NCBI GenBank assembly: GCA_028817255.1
Contig: JAPPQA010000049.1
Coordinates: 1-12,632, forward strand
Direction: 5' to 3'
Length of the DNA stretch: 12,632 nt
Origin: Gammaproteobacteria bacterium
Lineage (GTDB): Bacteria; Pseudomonadota; Gammaproteobacteria; Porifericomitales; Porifericomitaceae
This document shows, piece after piece, positions 1 to 5,198 of this stretch; the first letter of the stretch is position 1; each line of letters starts with the position of its first letter. The translations under genes and the position numbers were made by a program. The notes under the pieces are model-generated. The model saw only the letters and a program-made list of their open reading frames with translations. It was not told where the DNA came from and searched no databases.

Positions 1-110
1 GGTGGGGGCATGGGAATGGCGGATTGGGCTTTATTGGCTGGATGCCCATAGGGTTTTTACACAGTCTGGAAAGCAGGAATCCTGTGAATAATGCGCGCGT
101 CTCGCGCTCC
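1..110. other. unassigned left edge, no supportable gene
   Basis: Two forward frames are open from the left edge, stopping at TAA 89-91 and TAA 114-116. A reverse frame opens with an ATG at 49 and runs off the edge. None of the short peptides resembles a family I recognise, so I call no gene. The stretch GGAAAGCAGGAATCC (69-83) resembles the core of dispersed intergenic repeats common in proteobacteria, but a single copy cannot establish this. The sequence CCCATAGGGTTTTT (45-58) is a minimal hairpin with a T run and could end a gene lying to the left. Confidence 0.3.
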
Positions 111-141
111 TTGTAACGTTGCGTCCGACTGGTCTTATATA
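111..141 (+). promoter_or_regulatory. candidate promoter upstream of purC
   Basis: TTGTAA (111-116) and TATATA (136-141) are separated by 19 bp, a little longer than ideal. The -10 is imperfect but lies in an AT-rich island within very GC-rich DNA. A start near 148 would give purC a leader of about 150 nt. The -10 region is also part of an imperfect repeat seen again at 2376-2401, where the related sequence lies in the promoter of the aldolase gene on the other strand. The real direction of transcription from this copy is therefore uncertain. Confidence 0.35.
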
Positions 142-156
142 TGGCGGCCCCATCCA
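135..156. repeat. dispersed imperfect repeat, copy 1
   Basis: This copy reads TTATATA, TGGCGGCCCC, A, TCCA. The copy at 2376-2401 has the same blocks in the same order and orientation, with five extra bases after the first block and without the single A. Both copies are intergenic and overlap promoter-like AT islands. It could be a shared regulatory element, a remnant of a duplicated promoter, or coincidence. Confidence 0.4.
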
Positions 157-295
157 GCGCTTGGAATCGGGCGGAGGGAACTGCTACCATGCGGCCCGCG
201 CGGGGCGACAGGAGGCGGGAAACGCAAGGTTGCCGTTGCCGCACGGGAAGAAGCGCCGGGCCCCGTTCGATGCAAGCCCTGGCTGGAGCCGTTCC

Positions 296-1291
296 ATGCA
301 GACAAATTCGCCCGCAAACGACGCCCTCTACGAATCGAAGCTGTCCGGTCTCCGTCTGCACCGCCGCGGCAAGGTAAGGGACCTCTACCTGCTGGACCAA
401 GAGCACCTGCTGATCCTGGCCACCGACCGCATCTCCGCCTTCGATGTCGTCCTGCCCGACCCGGTGCCCGGCAAGGGCGCGATCCTGACCCGCCTCTCGA
501 AATTCTGGTTCCGGCGCACCGCCTCGGTGATCGGCAACCACCTGGCGGAGTTCCCCTTGCAGACGCTGCTCGCCGAAGACGGGGAACGCCGCCTCGTCGA
601 GGAGCGGGGCACGGTCGCGCGCCGGTTGCGCCCCCTGCCGATCGAGGCCATCGTCCGCGGCTACCTGGCGGGGTCCGGCTGGCAGGAATACCAGCGCGAC
701 GGCACCGTATGCGGCATTCCGCTGCCCCCCGGCCTGCGCCATGCCGAACGGTTGCCGCGGCCCATCTATACGCCTTCCACCAAGGCGCCCGTCGGCGGCA
801 AGGACGAAAACATTTCTTTCCAGCAGAGCGCCGAGCGCATTGGTCTGGAGCTGGCCGATGGCTCGCCCCAAACCGGTTCGCGGGAGGAGGCCGCGCGCGC
901 CGGCCAGGCCCTGGCGGAAAAGGTGCGCGAGACCAGCCTCCGCCTGTATTCCGAGGCCGCCGAGTACGCCCTGGAGCGGGGGATCGTCATTGCCGATACC
1001 AAGTTCGAGTTCGGCATAGACGCCGCCGGCGAACTATTGCTCATAGACGAGGCGCTGACCCCCGATTCGTCCCGCTTCTGGCCCGTGGAGCACTACGTCC
1101 CGGGGGAGAACCCCGCCAGTTTCGACAAGCAATTCGTCCGCGACCATTTGGACTCCGTAGGCTGGGACCGGCGCCCCCCCGCGCCCTCGCTGCCGCCGGA
1201 AATCATCCGCGCCACCGCGGCCCGCTACGACGAGGCCTGGGAACGGCTGGCCGGGTCGTCGCCCGGGGCGGGCGCCAACGCGGGGCAATGA
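296..1291 (+). CDS. purC: phosphoribosylaminoimidazole-succinocarboxamide synthase (SAICAR synthetase)
   Basis: Cytosolic enzyme of de novo purine synthesis that joins CAIR and aspartate with ATP to make SAICAR. The 331-residue product matches the longer, yeast Ade1-like branch of the family (about 300 residues) rather than the short E. coli form (about 237). Visible hallmarks are GKVRDLY near residue 25, the glycine-rich ATP-binding entry; ATDRISAFD at 42-50; LPGK-like PVPGKG at 57-61; the signature around IVRGYLAGSGW at 119-129; KFEFGID at 236-242; and LIDEALTPDSSRFWP at 249-263. The frame stays open upstream to a TTG at 119, but the ATG at 296 has a GGAG seven bases before it and puts the conserved start about 25 residues in, so I chose it. 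The last ten or so residues (SSPGAGANAGQ) are low complexity. No other purine gene is adjacent, so it is probably transcribed alone. Confidence 0.96.
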   Translation: MQTNSPANDALYESKLSGLRLHRRGKVRDLYLLDQEHLLILATDRISAFDVVLPDPVPGKGAILTRLSKFWFRRTASVIGNHLAEFPLQTLLAEDGERRLVEERGTVARRLRPLPIEAIVRGYLAGSGWQEYQRDGTVCGIPLPPGLRHAERLPRPIYTPSTKAPVGGKDENISFQQSAERIGLELADGSPQTGSREEAARAGQALAEKVRETSLRLYSEAAEYALERGIVIADTKFEFGIDAAGELLLIDEALTPDSSRFWPVEHYVPGENPASFDKQFVRDHLDSVGWDRRPPAPSLPPEIIRATAARYDEAWERLAGSSPGAGANAGQ

Positions 1292-1295
1292 ACCG

Positions 1296-1312
1296 CCCGG
1301 CAACGCGCCGGG
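1296..1312. terminator. weak hairpin between convergent purC and aldolase genes
   Basis: CCGGG (1308-1312) pairs with CCCGG (1296-1300) across a seven-base loop in the 28-bp gap between two convergent stop codons. The position suits a bidirectional terminator. The stem is short and neither side has a proper T run, so it is only a candidate. Confidence 0.3.
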
Positions 1313-1319
1313 GCCCGTC

Positions 1320-2366
1320 TCAGGCGGCCCGTTCGACCTCGGCGGAATAGCGCCCCAGACAGGCCAGGCTGTTGCAGCGTTCCCGGTGCAACAGCGCCTG
1401 TTGCGCCGCGCGCGCGTTTTCCTGTCGCCCCCCCCACCGTTGCAGGCAGGGCGCCTGCAGGGCGCGGCCGTAAGAGAAACTCAGGGGCCAGGGCAACCGC
1501 GGCTCCCCGGCATTTCCCGCCGCGTTCATCGCGTTCAGGTGCTCGGTGGCCTGGACCGCTTCCTGGCCCCCGGACAGGAACACCACCCCCGCCACGGAGT
1601 CTGGCACGCAGTGTTTCAGGCATTGCAGGGTCTGCGCCGCCACCTCTGCCGTCGTCGCCTGGCGCGGGCACTCCTTGCCGGCAACGATCATGTTGGTTTT
1701 CAGCAGCAGCCCCTCCAGGTCCACGCGCTGCACGCACAGTTCCGCGAAGGCTGCGTTCAGGATGCGCTCCGTTTCCCGCCGGCAACGGGCGATATCGTGA
1801 GCTCCGTCCATCAGCACCTCCGGCTCCACGATGGGCGCCAGACCGCACTCCTGGCACAAGGCCGCGTAGCGGGCCAGGGCGTGGGCGTTCGACTGGACGC
1901 AGCCCTCGCTGGGCAACCCCGGCCCCAGCGCGATCACGGCGCGCCATTTGGCGAAGCGCGCCCCCAGGGACCGGTACTCCTCAAGACGCTGCCGCAGCCC
2001 GTCCAGACCCTCGGTCACCTTCTCGTCGGGGTGGCCGGCCAGGGGGTGGGCGCCTTTGTCCACCTTGATGCCGGGCAGGATTCCCTGTTCCTCCAGCGCC
2101 CGCGGGAAGGGCGTCCCGTCGGCGGTCCGCTGGCGCATGGTTTCGTCGAACAGGATCATGCCGCTGATGTATTCCGCGGCGCCCGGGGTCATGATCAGCA
2201 ATTCCCGGTAGGCGCGCCGTGTCTCTTCCGTGGACTCCAGGGCAATGCTCTCGAAGCGTCGCCGGATCGTGGGAAAACTCTCGTCTATGGCCAGGATTCC
2301 CTTGCCCTCGCGGGTCAGGAGGCCCGCCGTCCGCCGCAATTCCGTCGCTGCGCTGGTCTCGCTCAT
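1320..2366 (-). CDS. fructose-bisphosphate aldolase, class I (eukaryote-type)
   Basis: Schiff-base aldolase that reversibly cleaves fructose-1,6-bisphosphate into dihydroxyacetone phosphate and glyceraldehyde-3-phosphate in glycolysis and gluconeogenesis. The 348-residue product aligns by eye along its whole length with animal and plant aldolases. It has GILAIDES with Asp28, GIKVDKG with Lys101, FAKWRAVI with Lys140, IVEPEVL with Glu181 and Glu183, LLLKTNMI with the Schiff-base Lys223, FLSGGQ near 264, SFSYGRALQ with Arg301, and NSLACLGRY near the end. It is not the DhnA/FbaB type of E. coli nor the zinc class II type. The C-terminal tail is shortened and lacks the terminal tyrosine of the muscle enzyme. 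A GTG two codons upstream (2372) could also start it; I prefer the ATG at 2366. No Shine-Dalgarno precedes either start, but a perfect TATAAT ends 8 nt before the ATG, so a leaderless or nearly leaderless mRNA is likely. An eight-base C run lies at 1428-1435 in the conserved WGGR region. Confidence 0.95.
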   Translation of the reverse strand: MSETSAATELRRTAGLLTREGKGILAIDESFPTIRRRFESIALESTEETRRAYRELLIMTPGAAEYISGMILFDETMRQRTADGTPFPRALEEQGILPGIKVDKGAHPLAGHPDEKVTEGLDGLRQRLEEYRSLGARFAKWRAVIALGPGLPSEGCVQSNAHALARYAALCQECGLAPIVEPEVLMDGAHDIARCRRETERILNAAFAELCVQRVDLEGLLLKTNMIVAGKECPRQATTAEVAAQTLQCLKHCVPDSVAGVVFLSGGQEAVQATEHLNAMNAAGNAGEPRLPWPLSFSYGRALQAPCLQRWGGRQENARAAQQALLHRERCNSLACLGRYSAEVERAA

Positions 2367-2374
2367 GGGCACGG

Positions 2375-2380
2375 ATTATA
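2375..2380 (-). promoter_or_regulatory. -10 element of the aldolase promoter
   Basis: On the minus strand this is a perfect TATAAT, followed by 8 nt and then the aldolase ATG. Transcription beginning 6-8 nt past the hexamer would leave zero to two bases of leader. The best -35 at normal spacing (around 2398-2405) matches TTGACA poorly, so an activator or an alternative sigma factor could be involved. Confidence 0.5.
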
Positions 2381-2401
2381 TATTATGTGGCGGCCCCTCC
2401 A
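2376..2401. repeat. dispersed imperfect repeat, copy 2
   Basis: This copy reads TTATATA, TTATG, TGGCGGCCCC, TCCA, and is partner to the copy at 135-156. It spans the aldolase promoter and contains a small GTGG/CCAC inverted repeat (2387-2402 region). Confidence 0.4.
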
Positions 2402-2409
2402 CGAATGTA

Positions 2410-2439
2410 TTGCGATCCATAGCGCCGCATATATATAAT
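2410..2439 (+). promoter_or_regulatory. promoter directed toward the PAP2 gene
   Basis: TTGCGA (2410-2415), an 18-bp spacer and a perfect TATAAT (2434-2439) form a good sigma70-like promoter. Transcription would start near 2446. That is either 2 nt before the ATG of a 38-codon ORF, or about 150 nt before the PAP2 start codon. Confidence 0.6.
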
Positions 2440-2447
2440 TTAGCTGC

Positions 2448-2564
2448 ATGACAGACGCTGCAGATACCGCCCGCAAAGGGGAGAACGGGCGGCGAGCGTG
2501 TAGAACGCCGGCGCCGAAGGCGCTTGTCTATGCGCCCGCGCGGACGCGAACGCGCTCATCATAG
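2448..2564 (+). CDS. possible leaderless small ORF, 38 residues, unknown
   Basis: The ATG stands 8 nt after a perfect TATAAT, mirroring the aldolase arrangement. The frame runs 38 codons to a TAG at 2562-2564. The peptide begins MTDAADTARKGENG and becomes arginine- and proline-rich, ending in TRTRSS. It has no membrane segment and no family I recognise. Codon use includes AGA and CGA, unusual for this GC-rich DNA, and the stretch also forms hairpins. It may be just part of the PAP2 leader. Placement relative to the promoter is the only positive sign. Confidence 0.2.
   Translation: MTDAADTARKGENGRRACRTPAPKALVYAPARTRTRSS
2467..2523 (+). other. hairpins in the leader of the PAP2 gene
   Basis: CCGCCCG (2467-2473) pairs perfectly with CGGGCGG (2486-2492) around a purine-rich 12-base loop that contains GGGGAG. 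GCGCC (2511-2515) pairs with GGCGC (2519-2523) around GAA and is followed by TTGTCT. The region 2446-2599 would thus be a structured leader. It matches no riboswitch class I know. Confidence 0.35.
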
Positions 2565-2599
2565 GGAACCGCGCCAAACTCCTTGCGACCCAGCGACGA

Positions 2600-3448
2600 G
2601 TGAACCGCTCACAACCGTTGCCATATTACGCGCGGCCCTGGAGAATCTGGCGGCCGCTATTTGCGGGACTCAGCCACCGCGACAAGGCCCTGCGCCTGTC
2701 CGTCGTTCTCTACACCCTGCTGCTGCTGTCTCCTTACCTGCTGACCAACCACATCGCGCATTCCCGCGCCGGCGGCGAATCTCTGCGCGCCGCGCAACTC
2801 GACCACCACCCGGACGTCTTCCGCGTCTCCCGGCAGGACGAGCGCACGGTCTGGGACCCGAAAACGCTGTTTGTGGACAAGGACGGGAGATTCCTCGATT
2901 ACCAGATCCCTTTTATAGACTGGACTATCCTGATTTATATCACTATTTTCGCCTATTACTTCCTGGGCCCCCTGTCCGCGCCCGCCGGCTGCCGGGGGCG
3001 CTGGGAGATGCTGTTGCTGATCCAGTCCGTGGTGCTGATTTCCCTGGCGGCCAACCTGTTTTTCCTGTTCCTGCCGGCACAGACGGACCTGCGCTGGCAG
3101 GTGGAGGAGCACAGCTGGTTGACTCCGCTCTACCAGGCGTTTCACTGGCTGGACCGGCCCTTTAATTCCTGGCCCAGCCTGCACGTGGCGCAGACGATGC
3201 TGGTCGTCTTCTGTGTGCGGCACTGGTGGTTGGCGCAGAACAAGAAATGGCGGAGCCACCTGCTGTGGCCGTCATGGCTATTGCTGGCGCTGAGCGTCCT
3301 GACGACGAAACAGCACTTCATGTGGGACCTGCTGACCGGTTTGCTGCTCGGGCTTTGCGGCTGGCTCTTTCTGTTGCGCCCGGGGCTGCATTGCGTGCGC
3401 CGGGCGCCGGAGCACCTGCACCCGGATATCCTGAGGCGGGCGGCATAG
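2600..3448 (+). CDS. PAP2-superfamily membrane protein, inositol-phosphotransferase (Aur1/Ipt1-like) type
   Basis: Probable integral inner-membrane lipid phosphatase or phosphotransferase. The 282-residue product has about six hydrophobic segments (roughly 33-50, 106-124, 138-160, 197-212, 222-236, 244-260). The acid-phosphatase core is visible as RPFNSWPSLHVA at 186-197 with His195, and LTTKQHFMWDLLTG with His239 and Asp243. The serine is followed by Leu (PSLH), not Gly (PSGH). The second block has a Thr-rich TTKQH in place of the classical SR-x5-H. IPFIDWTILIY near 103-113 also fits the PAP2_3 (inositol phosphorylceramide synthase-like) group. The usual KxxxxxxRP block is not clear. Substrate cannot be told from sequence; phosphatidate, undecaprenyl phosphate or transfer of a phospho-headgroup are all possible. 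The GTG at 2600 is the most upstream start I see; TTG at 2618 is an alternative. Neither has a Shine-Dalgarno. It is divergent from the aldolase gene. Confidence 0.85.
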   Translation: MNRSQPLPYYARPWRIWRPLFAGLSHRDKALRLSVVLYTLLLLSPYLLTNHIAHSRAGGESLRAAQLDHHPDVFRVSRQDERTVWDPKTLFVDKDGRFLDYQIPFIDWTILIYITIFAYYFLGPLSAPAGCRGRWEMLLLIQSVVLISLAANLFFLFLPAQTDLRWQVEEHSWLTPLYQAFHWLDRPFNSWPSLHVAQTMLVVFCVRHWWLAQNKKWRSHLLWPSWLLLALSVLTTKQHFMWDLLTGLLLGLCGWLFLLRPGLHCVRRAPEHLHPDILRRAA

Positions 3449-3545
3449 CCGCCGGGACGCAGGCATAGGCCCGCCGACATGCGGCGTTGCCCGCAGCGGG
3501 AGAGCGGTCATGCGCGTCCGGCGTCCGGGCCATTGCGGCCGGTCC

Positions 3546-3557
3546 CGAGGATCCTCG
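3546..3557. promoter_or_regulatory. perfect 12-bp palindrome upstream of the ABC operon promoter
   Basis: CGAGGATCCTCG is fully self-complementary and ends 26 bp before the -35 element at 3584. A second small hairpin, CCGCC (3566-3570) with GGCGG (3574-3578), lies between them. Position and symmetry suit a dimeric regulator site, but no regulator gene is nearby. Confidence 0.3.
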
Positions 3558-3583
3558 AACGGCTGCCGCCCGTGGCGGAAGTG

Positions 3584-3612
3584 TTGCACTTGCGGATCGA
3601 ATTCAGGATAAT
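3584..3612 (+). promoter_or_regulatory. sigma70-like promoter of the ABC transporter operon
   Basis: TTGCAC (3584-3589), a 17-bp spacer and GATAAT (3607-3612) each differ from consensus by one or two bases. This is the best promoter match in the window. A start near 3619 gives a leader of about 75 nt before the GTG at 3694. The rest of the 245-bp gap (3449-3693) shows no gene I can support. Confidence 0.65.
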
Positions 3613-3693
3613 GCGCGCCGCCTGCCGGAGTGGTATCCGGTTCGGCCATCGTTTTTCTTTGATAGTGGCCCGTGATTCGGGGAATGCGGACTG

Positions 3694-4449
3694 GTGCCAA
3701 AGGCAATAGAAACAAGGAAACTCCACAAGCACTTCGGCAGGATCCATGCCGTGCGCGGTATTTCGTTCTCCGTGGACCGGGGGGAAGTGCTGGGCTTTCT
3801 GGGGCCGAACGGCGCCGGGAAGTCCACTACCATGAAGATGATCACCGGCTTTCTGGAGCCCAGCAGCGGTTCCGTCGAGGTCTGCGGCTACGATGTGGGC
3901 AAGGAGCCGATTCGCAGCAAGCGCGCCATCGGCTATCTCCCGGAGGGGGCGCCCTGCTACGGGGAGATGAGCGTCATAGATTTTCTCGGCTTCATCGCCG
4001 ATGTCCGGGGGCTGAGCAAAGATTACCGCCGGGAGCGCCTGGACAGGGTGGTGGCGGAGATCCAACTGGAATCCGTGCTGCACCAGACCATAGAGACCCT
4101 GTCCAAGGGCTTCAAGCGGCGGGTCGGTTTGGCGCAGGCGATCCTGCACGACCCGGAGATCCTGATCATGGACGAGCCCACCGACGGGCTGGACCCGAAC
4201 CAGAAGCACGAGGTGCGCACCCTGATCAAGGGCATGGCGGAGCAGAAGGCGATCATTATTTCCACCCACATCCTTGAGGAGGTGGACGCGGTTTGCAGCC
4301 GCGCGATCATCATCGCCGCCGGTCGGCTGCTGTTCGACAATACGCCCGCCAAGCTGCGCGCCCGCTCGCCGGACGGAGATATAGACGGCGCCTTCCGCGC
4401 GATCACGATGCGGCACTACAAGGAACGCGGGGAGGCGACCCAGTTCTGA
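3694..4449 (+). CDS. ABC transporter ATP-binding protein, GldA-like
   Basis: Cytoplasmic ATPase subunit that would power the permease encoded next. The 251-residue product has a complete nucleotide-binding domain: Walker A GPNGAGKST at 37-45, a Q-loop region reading IGYLPEGAP at 79-87 with Glu where Gln is usual, signature LSKGFKRRV at 136-144, Walker B ILIMDEP at 156-162 with catalytic Glu161, D-loop GLDPNQ at 165-170, and switch His192 in STHILEEVD. The YLPE and LSKGF(Y) variants are typical of the GldA / ABC-2 exporter group. The GTG start has GGGGA ten bases upstream. The stop TGA shares its A with the ATG of the permease, so the two are translationally coupled. This is the first gene of a four-gene operon. 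Confidence 0.93.
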   Translation: MPKAIETRKLHKHFGRIHAVRGISFSVDRGEVLGFLGPNGAGKSTTMKMITGFLEPSSGSVEVCGYDVGKEPIRSKRAIGYLPEGAPCYGEMSVIDFLGFIADVRGLSKDYRRERLDRVVAEIQLESVLHQTIETLSKGFKRRVGLAQAILHDPEILIMDEPTDGLDPNQKHEVRTLIKGMAEQKAIIISTHILEEVDAVCSRAIIIAAGRLLFDNTPAKLRARSPDGDIDGAFRAITMRHYKERGEATQF

Positions 4450-5195
4450 TGCCGCTTTCCGCCCGCAACATCCTGACCATCCTGCGGCGCGAGCTGTACG
4501 GGTATTTCTCCACCCCGATCGCCTACGTGTTCATCGTCATCTTTCTTTTTCTGATGGGCATCTTCACCTTTTACGTAGGCAGCCTGTACGAACGCAACCA
4601 GGCCGACCTGGCGCCGTTCTTCAATTTCCATCCCTGGCTGTACCTGCCTCTGATCCCGGCGCTCTCCATGCGCCTGTGGTCCGAAGAGCGCCGCAGCGGC
4701 TCCATCGAATTGCTGATCACCCTGCCCATCTCCACCGCCGACGCGGTGATCGGCAAATATCTTGCCGCGTGGATCTTCACGGGCTTTGCCCTGGCTTTGT
4801 CCTTCCCCATGTGGATCACCGTGAACTACCTTGGGGAGCCGGACAATACCGTGATCCTCTCCGGCTACATCGGCAGCCTGCTGCTGGCAGGGGGGTTCCT
4901 CGCCATCGGCGCCTGCGTCTCGGCCCTGACCAAGAGTCAGGTGGTCGCCTTCGTGATCAGCGTGGTCATCTGCTTTTTGTTCATCATGAGCGGGTTCCCC
5001 CTGGTGCTGGACTTTTTCCGGGGCTGGGCGCCGCAGGCGGTGGTGGACGCGATCGCCTCCTTCAGCTTCTTTTCGCACTTCGAGTCCATTAAGAAAGGGG
5101 TGATTGACCTGCGCGATCTGATCTATTTCGCTACCCTGATCGCCGTCTGGCTGTATGCGAATGTCGTCGCGGTGGAGCTGAAAAAGGGGACCTGA
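4449..5195 (+). CDS. ABC transporter permease, GldF-like (ABC-2 type)
   Basis: Inner-membrane permease, 248 residues with about six hydrophobic segments (near 23-45, 62-75, 104-126, 136-158, 164-188, 222-242). The block WSEERRSGSIELLITLPIS at 77-95, followed by DAVIGKYLAAW, is the conserved cytoplasmic loop of GldF-type ABC-2 permeases (EExRSGTIELLLTLP). The frame is open further upstream inside the ATPase gene. The ATG at 4449 is the right start because it overlaps the preceding stop by one base and starts the usual short amphipathic N-terminus (NILTILRRELYGYFSTP). GGGGAGG lies 13 nt upstream, a little far. A homodimer of this protein with two ATPases would complete a transporter. It sits 3 bp before the next gene of the operon. 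Confidence 0.92.
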   Translation: MPLSARNILTILRRELYGYFSTPIAYVFIVIFLFLMGIFTFYVGSLYERNQADLAPFFNFHPWLYLPLIPALSMRLWSEERRSGSIELLITLPISTADAVIGKYLAAWIFTGFALALSFPMWITVNYLGEPDNTVILSGYIGSLLLAGGFLAIGACVSALTKSQVVAFVISVVICFLFIMSGFPLVLDFFRGWAPQAVVDAIASFSFFSHFESIKKGVIDLRDLIYFATLIAVWLYANVVAVELKKGT

Positions 5196-5198
5196 TCG

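Larger units (their letters stand above)
2375..2439. repeat. AT-rich inverted repeat in the divergent aldolase/PAP2 promoter region
   Basis: The left arm at 2375-2387 reads CATAATATATAAT on the minus strand. The right arm at 2428-2439 reads CATATATATAAT on the plus strand. Each arm contains a TATAAT pointing outward, and about 40 bp of GC-rich DNA separates them. This is a symmetric back-to-back promoter arrangement that could let one factor act on both directions. Confidence 0.6.

Noticed and set aside
1..116. C-terminus of an upstream gene in one of two open forward frames
   Set aside because: Both frames are open to the edge, both peptides are unremarkable, and nothing favours one of them.
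108..124. PurR-like operator (AACGTTGCGT half) near the purC promoter
   Set aside because: Only one half fits, the palindrome is poor (four of seven positions) and lacks one base of the usual spacing. PurR is mostly limited to enteric and related bacteria.
119..295. N-terminal extension of purC back to TTG 119
   Set aside because: The added 59 residues resemble nothing in the family and would place the start inside the promoter. The ATG at 296 has a Shine-Dalgarno and the right family length.
3278..3715. Minus-strand frame of 145 codons over the end of the PAP2 gene and the ABC operon promoter region
   Set aside because: It overlaps the conserved C-terminal membrane region of PAP2 and covers the strong promoter. 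The product is Pro/Arg-rich and unrecognised. The overlapping plus-strand frame at 3479-3709 was rejected for the same reasons.
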